Positions 11,277 through 22,779 of a stretch of 64,000 nucleotides of DNA are shown piece after piece. Positions within the stretch are counted from its first letter, which is position 1. The number at the start of each line of letters is the position of its first letter. A program made the translations under genes and the position numbers. The notes under the pieces are model-generated. The model did not search any database, was not told the origin of the DNA, and worked only from the letters and a program-made list of their open reading frames with translations. The DNA is from Lonicera japonica (Eukaryota; Streptophyta; Magnoliopsida; Dipsacales; Caprifoliaceae): assembly GCA_021464415.1 (NCBI GenBank), contig CM038471.1:30229234-30293233 (forward strand), given 5' to 3'.

Positions 11277-12502
11277 TGTAGACACCCCGATCCGTGACCC
11301 CTGCAAGAACCCTAACGACCTACGAGAACTACTGTTTTTGGAGTCCGGGACCCACCCGAGCATCCGAAACTGCCCCAAAAGGGTTTGTTGGCCAAACAAA
11401 CCTAATTTTAACAGGATTGTCGCACGACATATCAGTGTGTCGCGCGACAATCACTGGTATGTCGCGCGACAAACCCCTCTGACCCCGACCATCCACTCTC
11501 TGATAAATCAGTCTGTCAGAGACATCACTTCAGCCGTATGTCGCGCGACATTGGCCAACATGTCGCGCGACACTTGCCCTTTCTGGGAAAATGTCGCGCG
11601 ACAATCTTCCCGAGCACTATAAATAGGCCAACACCCCCATGGGTTTTAGACGGCAATTTCTCGCCACAATTTCTATACTAAAATTCCTTATTCTCTCTGA
11701 TACTTTTTAATCTTTAAGCCTTCTCCGGAAGCATCTGTGATAACATTTATTTTCGCAAGAGTCTCGGATCTAATCTTGGCACCCGGAGTGCCACCTTCTA
11801 GAGTCAGACCGCCGAAAATATTTTTAAGAGAAAAGATGATATCTGTTAGAGGTCTTCTCTGCTGTATTATATTTTCTCTCTTATTCTTATTATTATTATC
11901 GCCGGGAATGTAACGAAAGTCTCTTCTAGTAATTAAATAAGATATTTGTATATTAGTTTTATTGTAGACTTGTTTAAAATTCGATTTTTCTAACGGGGCG
12001 CTGCCCCGCACCCCGCAACCTGACCGGGCAGGTCGATCCCCGTCCTAGTAAGCGAAGTGGCGACATGGTTGTGGTAGATTCCTAACGTGCTCGAAAATCA
12101 AGTTTTCATTAGTTATTTCCAGAAAGCAGTAGAATGTCAGTAAATGCATCCAAGTTTTCCAACATATAAGACCACTAGAGACCGAAAGGGCGGAATGGGT
12201 GCTTAACACCTTCCCAAACTGTAATATAGTTCCCGAACCCTATAAAATCCTGGTTTCGTAGACAAACGTGTAAAGAAAGGCTTATCTGTAGCCTTCCCTC
12301 TTACACAATCATTTTGTCCGTTTTCTTGTAAAACGTACTGGCGACTCTGAACGAACCCTCTTGCATCTAGAAATAGGATAGAGGGACACCCGGTATGAAT
12401 TATCAACACATAGAAGCAAATGGAACAACGGAATCCTTTCCGATGTTTCAGACTCCCAAACCAGAGGCTGAGAACCTGGGGTCGCATTTGCGGATTCTCA
12501 TA
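11277..12502 (+). mobile_element. Solo LTR 2 nested in the MULE, TSD ATATG
   Basis: Begins TGTAGACACCCCGATCCG, ends GGATTCTCATA (terminal CA mutated to TA), and is flanked by perfect ATATG duplications at 11272-11276 and 12503-12507. It aligns throughout with solo LTR 1. The U3 contains six copies of the palindrome TGTCGCGCGACA (11418-11602, five intact), and a TATA box CTATAAATAGG follows near 11618. Length 1,226 bp. It sits just upstream of the GRF gene, whose start region it may have displaced or whose transcription it may affect. Confidence 0.92.
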
Positions 12503-12839
12503 ATATGGTTATGTATATTAGTGTAAAATGTTTACAATATATATATATGTACATAGATAAGGGAGGGAAACAATTGAGCACGTTTTGGTGGGAAAAAATG
12601 AGAGGGAATTTTTTTTAACCGAGTTTTCCCCCCATTCCGTCTATTATGTTAACTCCGTCAGCAATAAATGGCAAAGTGCAACAAAATCAATAGTTCGTAG
12701 TGAAAATTGGTGAAATTAATAGTTTGTATAACAAAGTGCAACGGTGTACATAGTTCAGGGGGGCAAAGTGCAATTAACTCAAATAATTTTTTTGCGGTCA
12801 ATTTCGTTAAACTTAATAGAAAATTGAACGGAATGGTCA

Positions 12840-13521
12840 AAATGAGACTCGCACAATAATTTAAGTATTTAAATAAAGATTTAAAGTTTAAGTGTCAAAG
12901 TAAGACTGGACAAATAGTTTAAGTGCTACTAGAATAGTTTACTAAAAAAAAATCTACGTAAATTGGTCAAACAACACATAAGGTGCTAACATAGTAGAAA
13001 TACGACGAATTTTCTCACCCCACGCCAAGGTTTGAACCACAGAAACCCAGTTTTCCTTCCCTTTCCCCCGGTCAACCAACAAATATATTTGTATATTGCT
13101 TGTGTAAAAATAAAAATAAAATGTTATATTTAACAATAAGAAGTTTGAATTTATTTTTTTCTTTATGTTTTTATTAAAAATGACATTTTTGCCCTTGATT
13201 CCATTAAAATTAACAGAGAAATTGGACAAAAGATTCTAAGTGAGTCCCATTCAATAGTTTAAGTGTTTAAATGGAGCGTTTTAAATATTAAGGGTCAAAA
13301 TGAGATTGGATGAATGCTTTAGGGGCGATTAAGGTAATTCACTAAAAAATTTGTCAAAATATATGTGTGTGTAAGTTGGTAAAATAACATAAAGGGTGCT
13401 AGCATAGTGGAAATAGGGGTGGATTTTCCCATCTCATGCCAAGGTTTGAACCACGAGAACTCTGTTTTCTTTCCCTTTCCTATTATCGATTACAAGATGT
13501 ATCAGTGTATTACTTGTATCA

Positions 13522-13552
<31 letters not shown>

Positions 13553-13589
13553 AAGATTATATTGAACAATAAGAACTTGAAAATTGTTG
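12840..13589 (+). repeat. R2 repeat, two tandem diverged copies, with a (TA)n tract
   Basis: Two copies of about 300-350 bp (12840-13145 and 13225-13589) share landmarks GTGCTAACATAGTAGAAATA-like, CCAAGGTTTGAACCAC and TTTCCTTCCCTTTCC, and each ends in an ACAATAAGAA motif. The second contains a (TA)n tract at about 13517-13549. An inverted partial copy lies at about 14085-14215. No gene is visible. Confidence 0.65.
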
Positions 13590-14450
13590 TAACCTTTCAA
13601 ACACGTAACAAATTAAATAAATTATATGCGTTTTGTCACGAAAGATAATTTTAGAGTGTTAGAGTATATTTGTGGAGTGCTAATATCATTACCCTAAAAA
13701 TAAATGTCACAAATTATTCCTTAGTGACCAAGAAAAATGCGTAGCAATTTTACAAATGAAGTACTTGTGAGGAAACACTATTTTGTCACAAAATGTACTC
13801 ACATGTGTTCTTTTATTGACAAAATTTAGAATTTATTGCAAAAGTTGCGATAGCCAAAGAATAGTGACGAAACTCATAATTTTGTCACTAAAGGGTATTT
13901 TCCTAATGTGGCCAACGTTTTTAGTGATGCGTGGACCTTTAGTGAACAAAATTTTGTAACAAAAATCATTTTGTCACCAAATATGTTGGTGATGCAATTT
14001 TAATTATTGACATGGTTCACTATTGTAATTTGTAACCAAAACATAATTTTATTGACAAAATTTTCTTTTTATCATTTTTTTTTACAAGTGTTACATGGAT
14101 ACATATGTTAATCGGTCACGGGAGAGGGTGAAAGGAAAGGGGTTCTCGTAAGTCGAACCTAGACGTGAGGTGGGCAAACCCACTCCCTTTTTTTTACTAT
14201 GCTAGCACTTCATGTGTATTTTTTTTAATAACTAAAGACTTATTTTGTTATAAATTCCATTAACGATCTTTATATGTTAATTAGTCACTCTCTTATAGAC
14301 TTTCCCGGTTAGTATTAGAATGTTAAAATTCCATTACTGTTCCTGAATGTTTAGCTAGTTACCATTTTGTTTGCCGAGCTTAGACAATCTTTGTAGGTAC
14401 TGAAATTTGGACCAAAAGTTTCTTTGGAACTAAGAATGGGAACCATCTAT
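13590..14450 (+). repeat. Dispersed repeat R1, copy C, with an inverted R2 insert
   Basis: Aligns with R1 copies A and B from TTCAAACACGTAACAAATT to the GGGAACCATCTATACC end. At about 14085-14215 an inverted R2 fragment interrupts it, visible as the reverse complement of the CCAAGGTTTGAACC landmark region. Confidence 0.6.
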
Positions 14451-14513
14451 ACCTCGTACATGGCACTTTGTAAAACGGTGGCCTGTATGGGGACCGGAAA
14501 TTAGTCGAATTGA

Positions 14514-14858
14514 GGTCTCGTTTGATTCACGGATGGAAAATCAATTCTCTTATCTGTCTCGTGAAGGTGAAAAACTAAATTTCCTTTAAAATTTCATTTC
14601 TTATAAAATTTCATTTCTTATATTTGGTTAAGCATGAAAAATATTTAAATAAGGGTATTATTGTCTATATTTTTTGTAATAAATGCTTGAACATTACGTG
14701 AAAAAATTAATCCCATGTGTTCTGAGAGGAATGGTTTTACTCCCTACTTTTCCATCTCTCTCAACAAATTGTTTCCGAAATTTGTGTTTACCAAATAAAA
14801 AAAAAGAACCACTTTTCCACTTCGACTACTAAAATCAATGAACTAAACGCGCTCTCAA
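14514..14858 (+). mobile_element. MITE-like element, copy 1
   Basis: Begins GAGGTCTCGTTTGATTCACG and ends near the inverted counterpart GAACTAAACGCGCTCTC, giving imperfect terminal inverted repeats. A second copy in reverse orientation lies at about 22780-23082 and shares the internal AATTCTCTTATCT motif. The AT-rich, non-coding interior of about 340 bp fits a MITE. I could not settle the target duplication. Confidence 0.5.
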
Positions 14859-14869
14859 GGTGCGAATAT

Positions 14870-16240
14870 TCTGGAGAATATTTCGGAGCATGGCCGAAAT
14901 AAATACATACGTACATGTAGTTTGACATATACACAGATGATTTCTTGCGCACAGACGTGTACGCAACTGTGCAAGTTTCCGGTGATCCCACTCTCACTTA
15001 ACTATGATTGGTCCTTGGTTTGAAATTAAAGGAAACAAAAGGAAATAGAGATATATACAACTCTCTCTACGGAAACACACAGAGCAGACTGGAGCTCCCT
15101 TTCAATCTATGAAACTTTCGAACCCGACTGAAAATAACGGAGGTGGACTTTCTTGCTTAACAGAGAGAGAGAGTTTGCAAATTTGAGTTTGATACTTGTT
15201 ATAATTTCGTGTTTGGGTTTGATTCGAATTTGGGATTCGAGTTTGGTTGAATTCGAGGACAGTCATCACGCCCTTCCATTTCATCAAACAGCTGCCCTCT
15301 CATCAACACAAGTGCCCTCTCATCAAAATGGAGGTAGTCCCTTTGGAACTAAAAAAACAGGGGAAGAAGAACAAGAAAAAAAAATGAAGAATTTGAATAG
15401 CAAAATCAGCTTTTCGGCTAGTTTACCGGACGATGCTTGTGGGGTATTTGCAGACAGTATTTGTGAGGTTAAATACTCTGTGAATCCGTTCGCGGATGTG
15501 AGGGAATCAATAGTTGAGATCAGTGGCGGAGCCAGGAATTTTGTTCAGGGGGGGCAAACTAATTCCTCTGAGTTTGGAGTGAAATGGAAGAGTTGGTTTA
15601 TTGTAACATTGTTCTTAATTCCTCTGAGATTCTTCAGCTTATTGAAGATGCTTTTCTCAGTTTATAATTAATGCAATTTTCTTTGTTGTAGAAAATAGTT
15701 AAAAGCTTAAATTTTATTTTGGTCAATTTAAGTAGTGAGTGCATTTTTGTTTTTGCATTAGTGGTGGGTGTGTATTTTGGCTTCAATCTTCTTGTGTTAT
15801 AAGCCAAATCTGTTTATTTGAAGATAATTCTTCTTTCTTGTTATTTTTTTAGCTTCCCAAAATAATGTGAAGATAAATCTTATCACTTTTGGCTATTTTC
15901 TTCTTTTATATTCCTTTGGTGCTAATTTCTAAATTAAGAGTATACTATCATAAATTGAGAGAATGGATCTGGTGGGTTTTAGTTCTGTAGAGAGAGGAAA
16001 TGATTAATTGTGGACGATAATGGAGGAAGGGGGCGATATGGAGGTCTGTAGAGAGAGAGAGAGTTGTATATATGTCTATTTCCTTTTGTTTCTTTTAATT
16101 TCAAGCCAAAGGCCAATCATAGTTAAGTGATAGTTGGGCCAGCCGAAAACGTGCACGGATGTGCATCTGCGCTCGTAAGAAATAATCTGTATATATATCT
16201 ATTGTTCTATGCTAAGAGTGTCCGAATCAGTTTTTGTGCA
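14870..16240 (+). mobile_element. Small Pack-MULE-like element with long inverted repeats
   Basis: About 80 bp of strong inverted repeat (14996-15075 and about 16035-16132) share ACTTAACTATGATTGG, GAAATTAAAGGAAACAAAAG and TATATACAACTCTCTC in opposite orientation. Weaker inverted similarity continues outward (GATTATTTCTTACG-like motifs) to about 14880 and 16230. Between the arms lie about 950 bp including an OVATE-family-like fragment and a piece of unrelated dispersed repeat (from GTGGCGGAGCCAGG at 15524). No transposase is present. Long TIRs plus a host gene piece match the Pack-MULE pattern; the outer ends and target duplication are uncertain. Confidence 0.55.
15384..15520 (+). pseudogene. 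OVATE-family-protein-like fragment inside the inverted-repeat element
   Basis: Starting at an ATG at 15384, about 46 codons read SFSASLPDDACGVFADSI, then EVKYSVNPFADVRESIVEI. The D-P/N-P-x-x-D-x-R-E-S-x-x-E core matches the first part of the OVATE domain of plant transcriptional repressors, which act with homeodomain proteins in organ shape control. The similarity stops at 15520, where repeat sequence (GTGGCGGAGCCAGG) takes over in the same frame, so at least half the domain is missing. The whole 15153-15671 frame is open (172 codons) but looks chimeric. I judge it a captured gene fragment; identification is from motif memory only. Confidence 0.5.
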
Positions 16241-17084
16241 CTCGACTAATTTCCTTTGTAGAGGGTACTGATCGCAGGCCATCGGAGATTTTGTGGACTA
16301 AAAAATAATTAAAATCATTAATTAGAGAAGCATAATGTCAAACTCACATGACAATATATTATCCAAAACATTGAACAAACTTGGGAAGAATGAAAGAGAT
16401 AACAGAATATGTAATTATTTTTAATTTAATTTATATATTTATGAATCTCACAGTTACGTACAACGCACAAACACTATGACTAGCATGTCTGGAAGCACGG
16501 AAAAACGTTCTTTTGTGGATATTATTACCTTTTTTTACATTGGGTTTACTCGTCAAGTAAAGCCTCACTTGTTCAGCAAAGACTAGTATCGATTCAATCA
16601 ATGCGATCTCGTCGCACCAGAAGTAAGATTCTGAGGCCGGCAAGGGAGGAAGAGGAAGAATATGTCTAGTGTGTATAAAGAGAACCAGTTTCCGACTGGA
16701 CAGAAGAAAGAACTAGAGTTGATTTATTTGTTGGACAGACAGACCGATCAAGACCAGTCGCGATATGCCGATATATGTCGTTAAACCATGTCGAATAGTT
16801 TATGAAATGGTGGATCAAGTTTCAGAAATTGTAGCTAGAAAAGTGATGTCAATAGCAGCATCCAAAATGCCCGTGCGTTCCTCCGAATTTGACAGTCTCT
16901 GGAATTACATTCCATGTTTGGCCTCCCTCTGTATGAATTCAACTTTCACCACCTACAAAATTTGAATTTAACTAAACTTTAATCTGCATTGCTTCATAAA
17001 TGTTACAAACATAAGAATCACTTTCCAATAATGCATAAAATGAGAAGATACAAGAGAAGAGGGACTAATTGTCTGTGTTAAAGG
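16241..17084. other. Non-coding stretch, nothing recognised
   Basis: AT-rich sequence between the Pack-MULE-like element and the amidohydrolase pseudogene. A minus-strand open stretch at 16431-16643 looks exon-like, with a possible donor after the codons for SKPNVKK, but I could not match it to any family. Confidence 0.4.
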
Positions 17085-17800
17085 GCCCCTACCGAATGTG
17101 GAGGTCCCAAGTTTGGGTCTCAACATCTAGAAATGCAACATTAATCCCCCCTCTGAAGTTTGATTCCTGACCATGTCCCCTTCCCCAAACGAAGATCTGC
17201 TGAAGAACGACTGCTGATCTTGCTGCAAGAATCAAGTCCCTAGCTTTATGTGGGATGGCTGCATTACCTCCCTTGCCTTGGATCATGGCTGAAAACAGCC
17301 AAGTACCAGCAAGCATTGGACCAGGCCTTGAAGCAATCACATCGGTTGGGAAGGATAAACGTGTAGACTGAAGACGGAATTGATATCATGAAGAACACCA
17401 GTCTAACACATGATAAGCAGCACCATCATAACCCTCTTTTTAAGAGCACAAAACCACATCAAACATAAAAGAGTTTTAACACTGGAATTGCTATTGCCAA
17501 AGCAAACGTTACGGTCCATGGTTTTACATGCATTTTGCTTTATGGGTATTGCATTGGTTCAACATAAGCCATTTTTGCTTTGGCAGTAGCATTATCCTTT
17601 AACATTAACATGTACAATCACGAAAGCAGAACATCTTCATTTATTATGGTGGTGATTGTATATTTTCCCTTTTAAATTGTCTCGCCTGACATGGACTAAC
17701 TTAGCTGCTCCGAGCAGCATAGCTACATGAGAATCGTGACGGCAGTATGCATTTTGCCATAAATCTTGCACCGGTGCTTCCAGTCAAGAAGCAGCATACA
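17085..17800 (-). pseudogene. ILR1-like amidohydrolase pseudogene (remnants of exons 2 and 3)
   Basis: Minus-strand translation at 17085-17345 gives [20 protein letters not shown], then GKGGNAAIPHKARDLILAAR, clearly the exon-3 segment of the intact gene at 18874-22250. The alignment continues, frame-disrupted, to about 17445 (TAAGCAGCACCATCATAACC). At about 17697-17790 a remnant of exon 2 follows in the correct order (AACTTAGCTGCTCCGAGCAG). Exons 1, 4 and 5 are not seen. It has the same orientation as the gene and lies just downstream of it, so it is a decayed tandem duplicate. The enzyme family hydrolyses amide-linked auxin conjugates; this copy cannot be functional. Confidence 0.8.
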
Positions 17801-18873
17801 TTAAAAATTCGTGACAGCATTAAACTGAGCATGCATACAAGAAAATCAAGATCTGAAACCAAAAATTATCTTACTCAAACAACTGAATATGTCAAGTTAG
17901 CTAAATTTAAGCCAGTTTTTGAAAGAAGTAAGAAAAAGCCGCAATCTTCTTGCTGAATTTGTGGAGTTAGTTGAATTTTCCTCTTTGTCATGGGCTCGAG
18001 CTGGTGACAAAAAGTGTGCCTAAACCTCCATCACGATACGTTATAAGGGAGAAGCCAAATTTACGCAATGGATGTTTTAAAAGCTGAATTAACTCAATGG
18101 TAACAGTTTAACTATCAAATTGATGCAGTTGATAGTTGAGGCCAAGTTAACCATAGGGTATAATATTAAGGCAAAAGAAATAATTTACTCCAGCAGGTGA
18201 AGGCACTGAATTCGAACTCATGAACCAAAGTATGATAAAAACATGTCTTTAAGAATCACGGTGTGGTAAGTACACTCTAAGCATAATCCAAAAACTTCCA
18301 AAAGTAAAAACCGTATCATCACACGTGCCCCGGTTTTGTAGCTACAAAATCTGGTGTCCTTCAACCGAGTAATAACACAAAAACTAAGTGAAGTTCAACC
18401 GAGACAGTAATAAAAATTGCACAGCAAAATTGCCTATATTGGACAACAAACTTAGCAACCATTAGCCAAATCGAATGTCAAAGTTCAAGAATGAGATACC
18501 GAATCACAGTTTAAATTTGGGAAGTCCCCATATGGGTGCCATGAACAATAATGCGAAAAACTCAACCAGGCCAGAGCATTGGATCTTTTAGTTGACGTTG
18601 TGAGTTATCTCGCTCCTGAATTAATGTAAAGAAGCAAATTCTTTGAACTACTCTTGCAACTGTGTAACCAGTACAACCTCTTAACTACTGGATCACAATT
18701 GTCAGTGGGGTGATCATTAATTTTCATTTTTGGACAGTATACTCTTAAACGAGTTTAGAAACTGAAATTATGATTGAGAAGGAAGATTCATTGGTTGAAC
18801 GGCTTCAATCATATACCACTTTGATGACTAAACTTTCACTTGAAAATGACTAATAATCAATCACCAAAACATT
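17801..18873. other. Intergenic, 3' flank of the amidohydrolase gene
   Basis: No open frame with family resemblance, no structured repeat recognised. It presumably includes the 3' untranslated region and terminator of the minus-strand gene ending at 18874. Confidence 0.5.
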
Positions 18874-21800
18874 TCAATGAGTACTTTCCACATTGCCATC
18901 CAAGTAAGTGATTGCAACAGCAGCATGGAGAGCGGCTCCAACAGGCAAAACATCCTCGTCAATAATAAAGTGGGGCGAATGCAACCCTTTATCAGATTTT
19001 AAGGTCTCGTTATTGGTCCCTATCATGAAAAATGTGGCTGACATTTTTTGGGTATAGAAGCTGAAGTCCTCTGCTCCCATACTTTGTGGTATAAGCTTCA
19101 CATTCGTCTCCCCAAGCAAGACTTCTCCCACTCTTTTCGCATGTTCGTATGTTGGTACATCGTTAACAGTCGGGGGATAAGGCCGGAGTTTCTCTAGCAT
19201 GAAGTCAACAGAGGCGGTACACCGATGTACTAGTGCTTGCATCTCTATCACCTGTGCAGTGAAAAATTAAGAGTCACATTTCAAAGTGGAAATTAAGATC
19301 TGATGCTGTGATAGGGAAATATTTATTCAGTCATTATGCACAAGCAGAGGCACGATTTTCTGGAATGTACTAGATTAAGAGCCACGTTTCTTTATTGGGA
19401 CATAATCATGGACTAAACTACCATGGCTGACTCTGAGAGTCTGCAGGGTGGGCGACTGTAAAAGTTCTTGTAATTTATACAAGAACCCAATACTTTATAC
19501 AACGCATTAGAATAAAGTCCAAGAAGCATGTTGTATACAAGAAAAGGGTCCCCCGATCTAGATTTCTGTACAAGACCCTATATATAACTCAGCTTAGCGA
19601 AAAATAATGTTTTCTGTTACATCTAGGAAATGGATTCTATATGAATCAATGGTTTGTGACAACCTGGACCGGCGCTCCAAAAAGTTAAAAAATATAAACA
19701 AGTTTTGTTATAGACTATTGATTAAACTGAAATCAGTACTATTTTTCGTAAAATGTGTATGTGACTTTTCAAGTGAGAGAGGAATACCTCTTTGATCCTT
19801 TGCTGAATGTAGGAAAAACCCTCGGAAGTCATGCTCCTAAATGTGCCTCCTAGCTTAACAGTCTCAGATATCACATTTAATGCATCACCACCCTCCATAA
19901 ATCCCACTGACACCACCTATGTTTGCACATGAAAATGATCAAACCACATTTTTTACCTTTAACAAAATAATCAAAATACAAAAGAATTGTTATCATATAC
20001 ACTGGCTTCAAGAGGATCACTCTCTCTAGAAAGAATTTGTTGTAGTGAAATAACAGCGAAAGAAGCAGCAAGAATTGGGTCCCTAGTTTTATGTGGGCTC
20101 GCCGCGTGTCCACCTTTCCCTCGAACTACAGCTACAAACCTGCCTGACCCAGCCAACATTGGACCTGGCCTCGACCCAATAGTACCGGTAAGCATATAAG
20201 GGCTAACGTGTAGTCCAAAAATGGCTTCAACCCCATCTATTGCTCCTTCTTTTAACATGTGGTACGCGCCACCACGGCTCTCTTCTCCGGGTTGAAAGAC
20301 AAGTTTAACAGTGCCCTTGAAAGTAGATTTCAAATAATTTGACAAAAAATAAACATCAATACACAAAATGTCGGCTGATAAAGTAATTAGGTAGGAGCCA
20401 TTTGCTCAAAATGCGGGTTCTTGTGTGGTTGTAAATTTTACCTTTAATTGGTCCCTTTTGCTTTGAAGCAACTTAGCTGCTCCAAGAAGCATTGTTGTGT
20501 GAGCATCATGGCCACAAGCATGCATTTTACCATCGATCTTGCTCTTGTATTCCCACTCAACTAATTCCTTCAAAAATGGAAATGTTGGCTTCATTTAGTT
20601 AGGAAGGTGTCTTGTTTTAAGCAAAATTTCAAAGGCATCAGTATGACCTGGAAAAGAATGACTGCTTAACTAATAGAGTTATAACGACTATTAGTGTAAA
20701 AATCCCAAACAAACACTGGTATGGTAGCACATGACAAAGAATAAACTGTGCAGCATCGCAGGGACGAAACCAGAAATTAATTTTGATGGGGGCCAATTTA
20801 TTTTTATATTTTTTTCTTTAATTACGTAAACGAATTCTAATAAATTAAAAAATTGATCTTTTGAGTAGTGTATAAAAATAGACCAAAATGTGAGGAGGAG
20901 GTATGAGAAGGTATACCAAAGTTTTGGGGGGAGGGCTGGGGGTGGGCATGACCATACATATATGAAGATACACCAAAATTTGAGGGGATATATGAAGGTT
21001 CACTAGTTTCGTTCGTGCGGCATGGTGCCCGGACAATATCTTGTTGGGGCTGGGGCCGGGGCCGGGTGTTACAATTGGGACAGTATGTGTTTGATTATGT
21101 CTAAATATTGAGAGAAGGATTAATTTCTAAGTGTGGTGTCATAAATGAAAATATTGCACTTATACTTTTACTTCCTCCGTTTTTAATGAGTTCATATTTG
21201 ATATTTCACTTTTTCTTTAAGAATACACCATTGCTTTTCATCCCAATCAACCTTTTTAGAATTAAAATTGTTTTTTATTGTCAGTTTTGGTATCTTAATT
21301 TATTGTGAAAAGAAGAGTACACTCTTAATTTAACACGTAAAAGAAAAACCAAAACCTAAACACATCAATAGGATTTGGAACATTTCATTTGTATGCATTT
21401 GAAATGCTAAATTTGTTTCGTTTGGCCTTTTGTGAGAAAAGATTCTTTGCCGTTGTAAAGTTAATAATTTTATAAAAATAATACTCCATGTGTTTCGAGC
21501 TGATGGTGACTTTTAGTATATTTTATAGATATATTAATTTTGAACTTTTATAAATAATCTTTAAAAGAAAATTTTTTGAATCTATCTAATCCAATCACAA
21601 ATTAAATTAGATTCATGCGTATATTGACTTGGTGTAACAAGGCCATATACATCACAATATACTCGGTGTAATGGGGCTGAACATGTGTACTTTACTCGAG
21701 GTAACATGAACGAATCAACGTATTTTTTTTGTTTATAACAATAATTCGGCTCAATTATACTAAATAATTCGCTGTTATTGCACTGAGTTAATGGAGAGAG

Positions 21801-22250
21801 TATTAGAAAGAACTTTGAGGTGTGATAACAACCGCACCCTTATTAAAAGTGAAGAAAATAGGGGAGATAGATAGATACTTGAATAGGGAGGGCATCCATG
21901 TCTGCCCTAAGGCAAAACCAAGGCTTATCTCCGGACCCAATAGTAGCTACCACCCCAGTAGTCGCAAAGGGCCATGAATACTCGATCCCAAGCGAGTCAA
22001 GCTCCTGCCGAACGAGTCGACTCGTCTCGTGCTCTTCAAAAGCCAGTTCAGGGTATTGGTGGATTCTCCTTCGAATCCTTTTCAACCAATCAAAAAACTC
22101 CGCCTCCTTAGCCGATTCCAAGAGCTCCCGAGTCAGTAACTCGGTCCCCAGATTCGAACGAGTCTCACTTTCCAGAGCCCATGCCTTGTGAAAGGAAGAA
22201 GTTGATAGGATCAACAAACATAGCCAAAAATGTATGTAAAACCACTCCAT
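18874..22250 (-). CDS. ILR1: IAA-amino acid hydrolase, ILR1-type (M20 metallopeptidase)
   Basis: Five exons on the minus strand: 21879-22250, 20442-20567, 20001-20315, 19788-19916 and 18874-19251. All junctions are GT-AG and in phase, giving 439 residues, the usual family length. The N-terminus ([20 protein letters not shown]) is a likely signal peptide, as expected for an ER-located enzyme. Metal-binding and family motifs are present: [53 protein letters not shown] and MGAEDFSFY. Residues such as [24 protein letters not shown]-like and [10 protein letters not shown] place it nearer ILR1 than IAR3. The enzyme releases free auxin from IAA-amino acid conjugates. The C-terminus ends ESTH without the KDEL/HDEL-type retention signal many relatives carry. 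The ATG at 22250 is preferred over an upstream in-frame ATG because it starts the signal peptide cleanly. Intron 1 (1.3 kb) carries repeat debris. Confidence 0.87.
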
Positions 22251-22414
22251 AATTATGGGTTGAAGAAAGTACAGAGATTGGAGAACTAATGTAAGGAATA
22301 AAACAGTTCGATATTCTCTCAACTATATTTTCTCTCTCCTTTTTTGAAAAAGATATTCTCTCCTCAACAAATCTCTCTCTCTCATCAATTCCTTAGTCAC
22401 CCTATTCTCTTGCT

Positions 22415-22570
22415 CCTTGGAAAAGCTAAGTTGCTTCAAAACAAAAGGGACCAATTAAAGGTAAAATTTACCGTCGGCCTTGATCTTGTATTTCCCACTC
22501 AACTAATTCTTTCAAAAATGGAAGAAAATTTGGCTTCATTTAGTTAGGAAAAGGTGCTCTGTTTTAAGCT
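22415..22570. pseudogene. Inverted, rearranged exon-2 fragments of the ILR1-like gene
   Basis: Just upstream of the intact gene, 22430-22470 matches the end of exon 2 on the plus strand (GTTGCTTCAAAACAAAAGGG, then the donor GGTAAAATTTAC). From about 22475 to 22570 the start of exon 2 and its upstream intron follow in minus orientation (CCCACTCAACTAATTCTTTC). The two halves are joined tail to tail with the middle, including the CGHDAH motif, deleted. It is a broken duplication product. Confidence 0.75.
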
Positions 22571-22779
22571 ATTTTCAGAGGCACAGACATGGAAGAGAAT
22601 CTTTCTCAGGAGTATAAAGAAATATTTAATTGAATGGATTTTATATTTTTCTAATTGTTTAACTTATTTATATTCATGGTTAACTGTCGGGGGAGATTCG
22701 AAATTAGAATGGAGGAGGATTACGAGGCGTAAAACGTTGAAATTTGTTAACAGTAGGCATGAGACGTAAACGTTACTGT

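Larger units (their letters stand above)
6734..12780 (+). mobile_element. Mutator-like element (MULE) with long TIRs and 9-bp TSD
   Basis: Terminal inverted repeats of about 160 bp (6734-6893 and about 12621-12780) start GAGTTAATTGCACTTTGCCC and differ at only a few positions. The element is flanked by a perfect 9-bp duplication AAATAATTT (6725-6733 and 12781-12789), the length diagnostic of Mutator transposition. Inside lie a MURA-type transposase gene (7080-10328, plus) and a GRF zinc-finger gene (10878-11204, minus). A solo LTR with its own 5-bp duplication (11277-12502) was inserted later; without it the element is about 4.8 kb. The high TIR similarity suggests fairly recent activity. Confidence 0.93.

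Noticed and set aside
11205..11450. Upstream extension of the GRF frame to 190 codons
   Set aside because: The extension lies largely in the inserted solo LTR; the domain starts only after 11204.
10849..11622. 257-codon plus-strand open frame
   Set aside because: It overlaps the GRF gene in antisense and crosses the boundary of solo LTR 2, so it is a chance chimera.
13517..13549. Regular AT repeats considered as a CRISPR-like or origin array
   Set aside because: Simple TA dinucleotide microsatellite; no spacers, and the genome is a plant's.
16431..16643. Exon-like minus-strand open frame of 70 codons
   Set aside because: A plausible donor follows, but no family resemblance and no partner exons were found.
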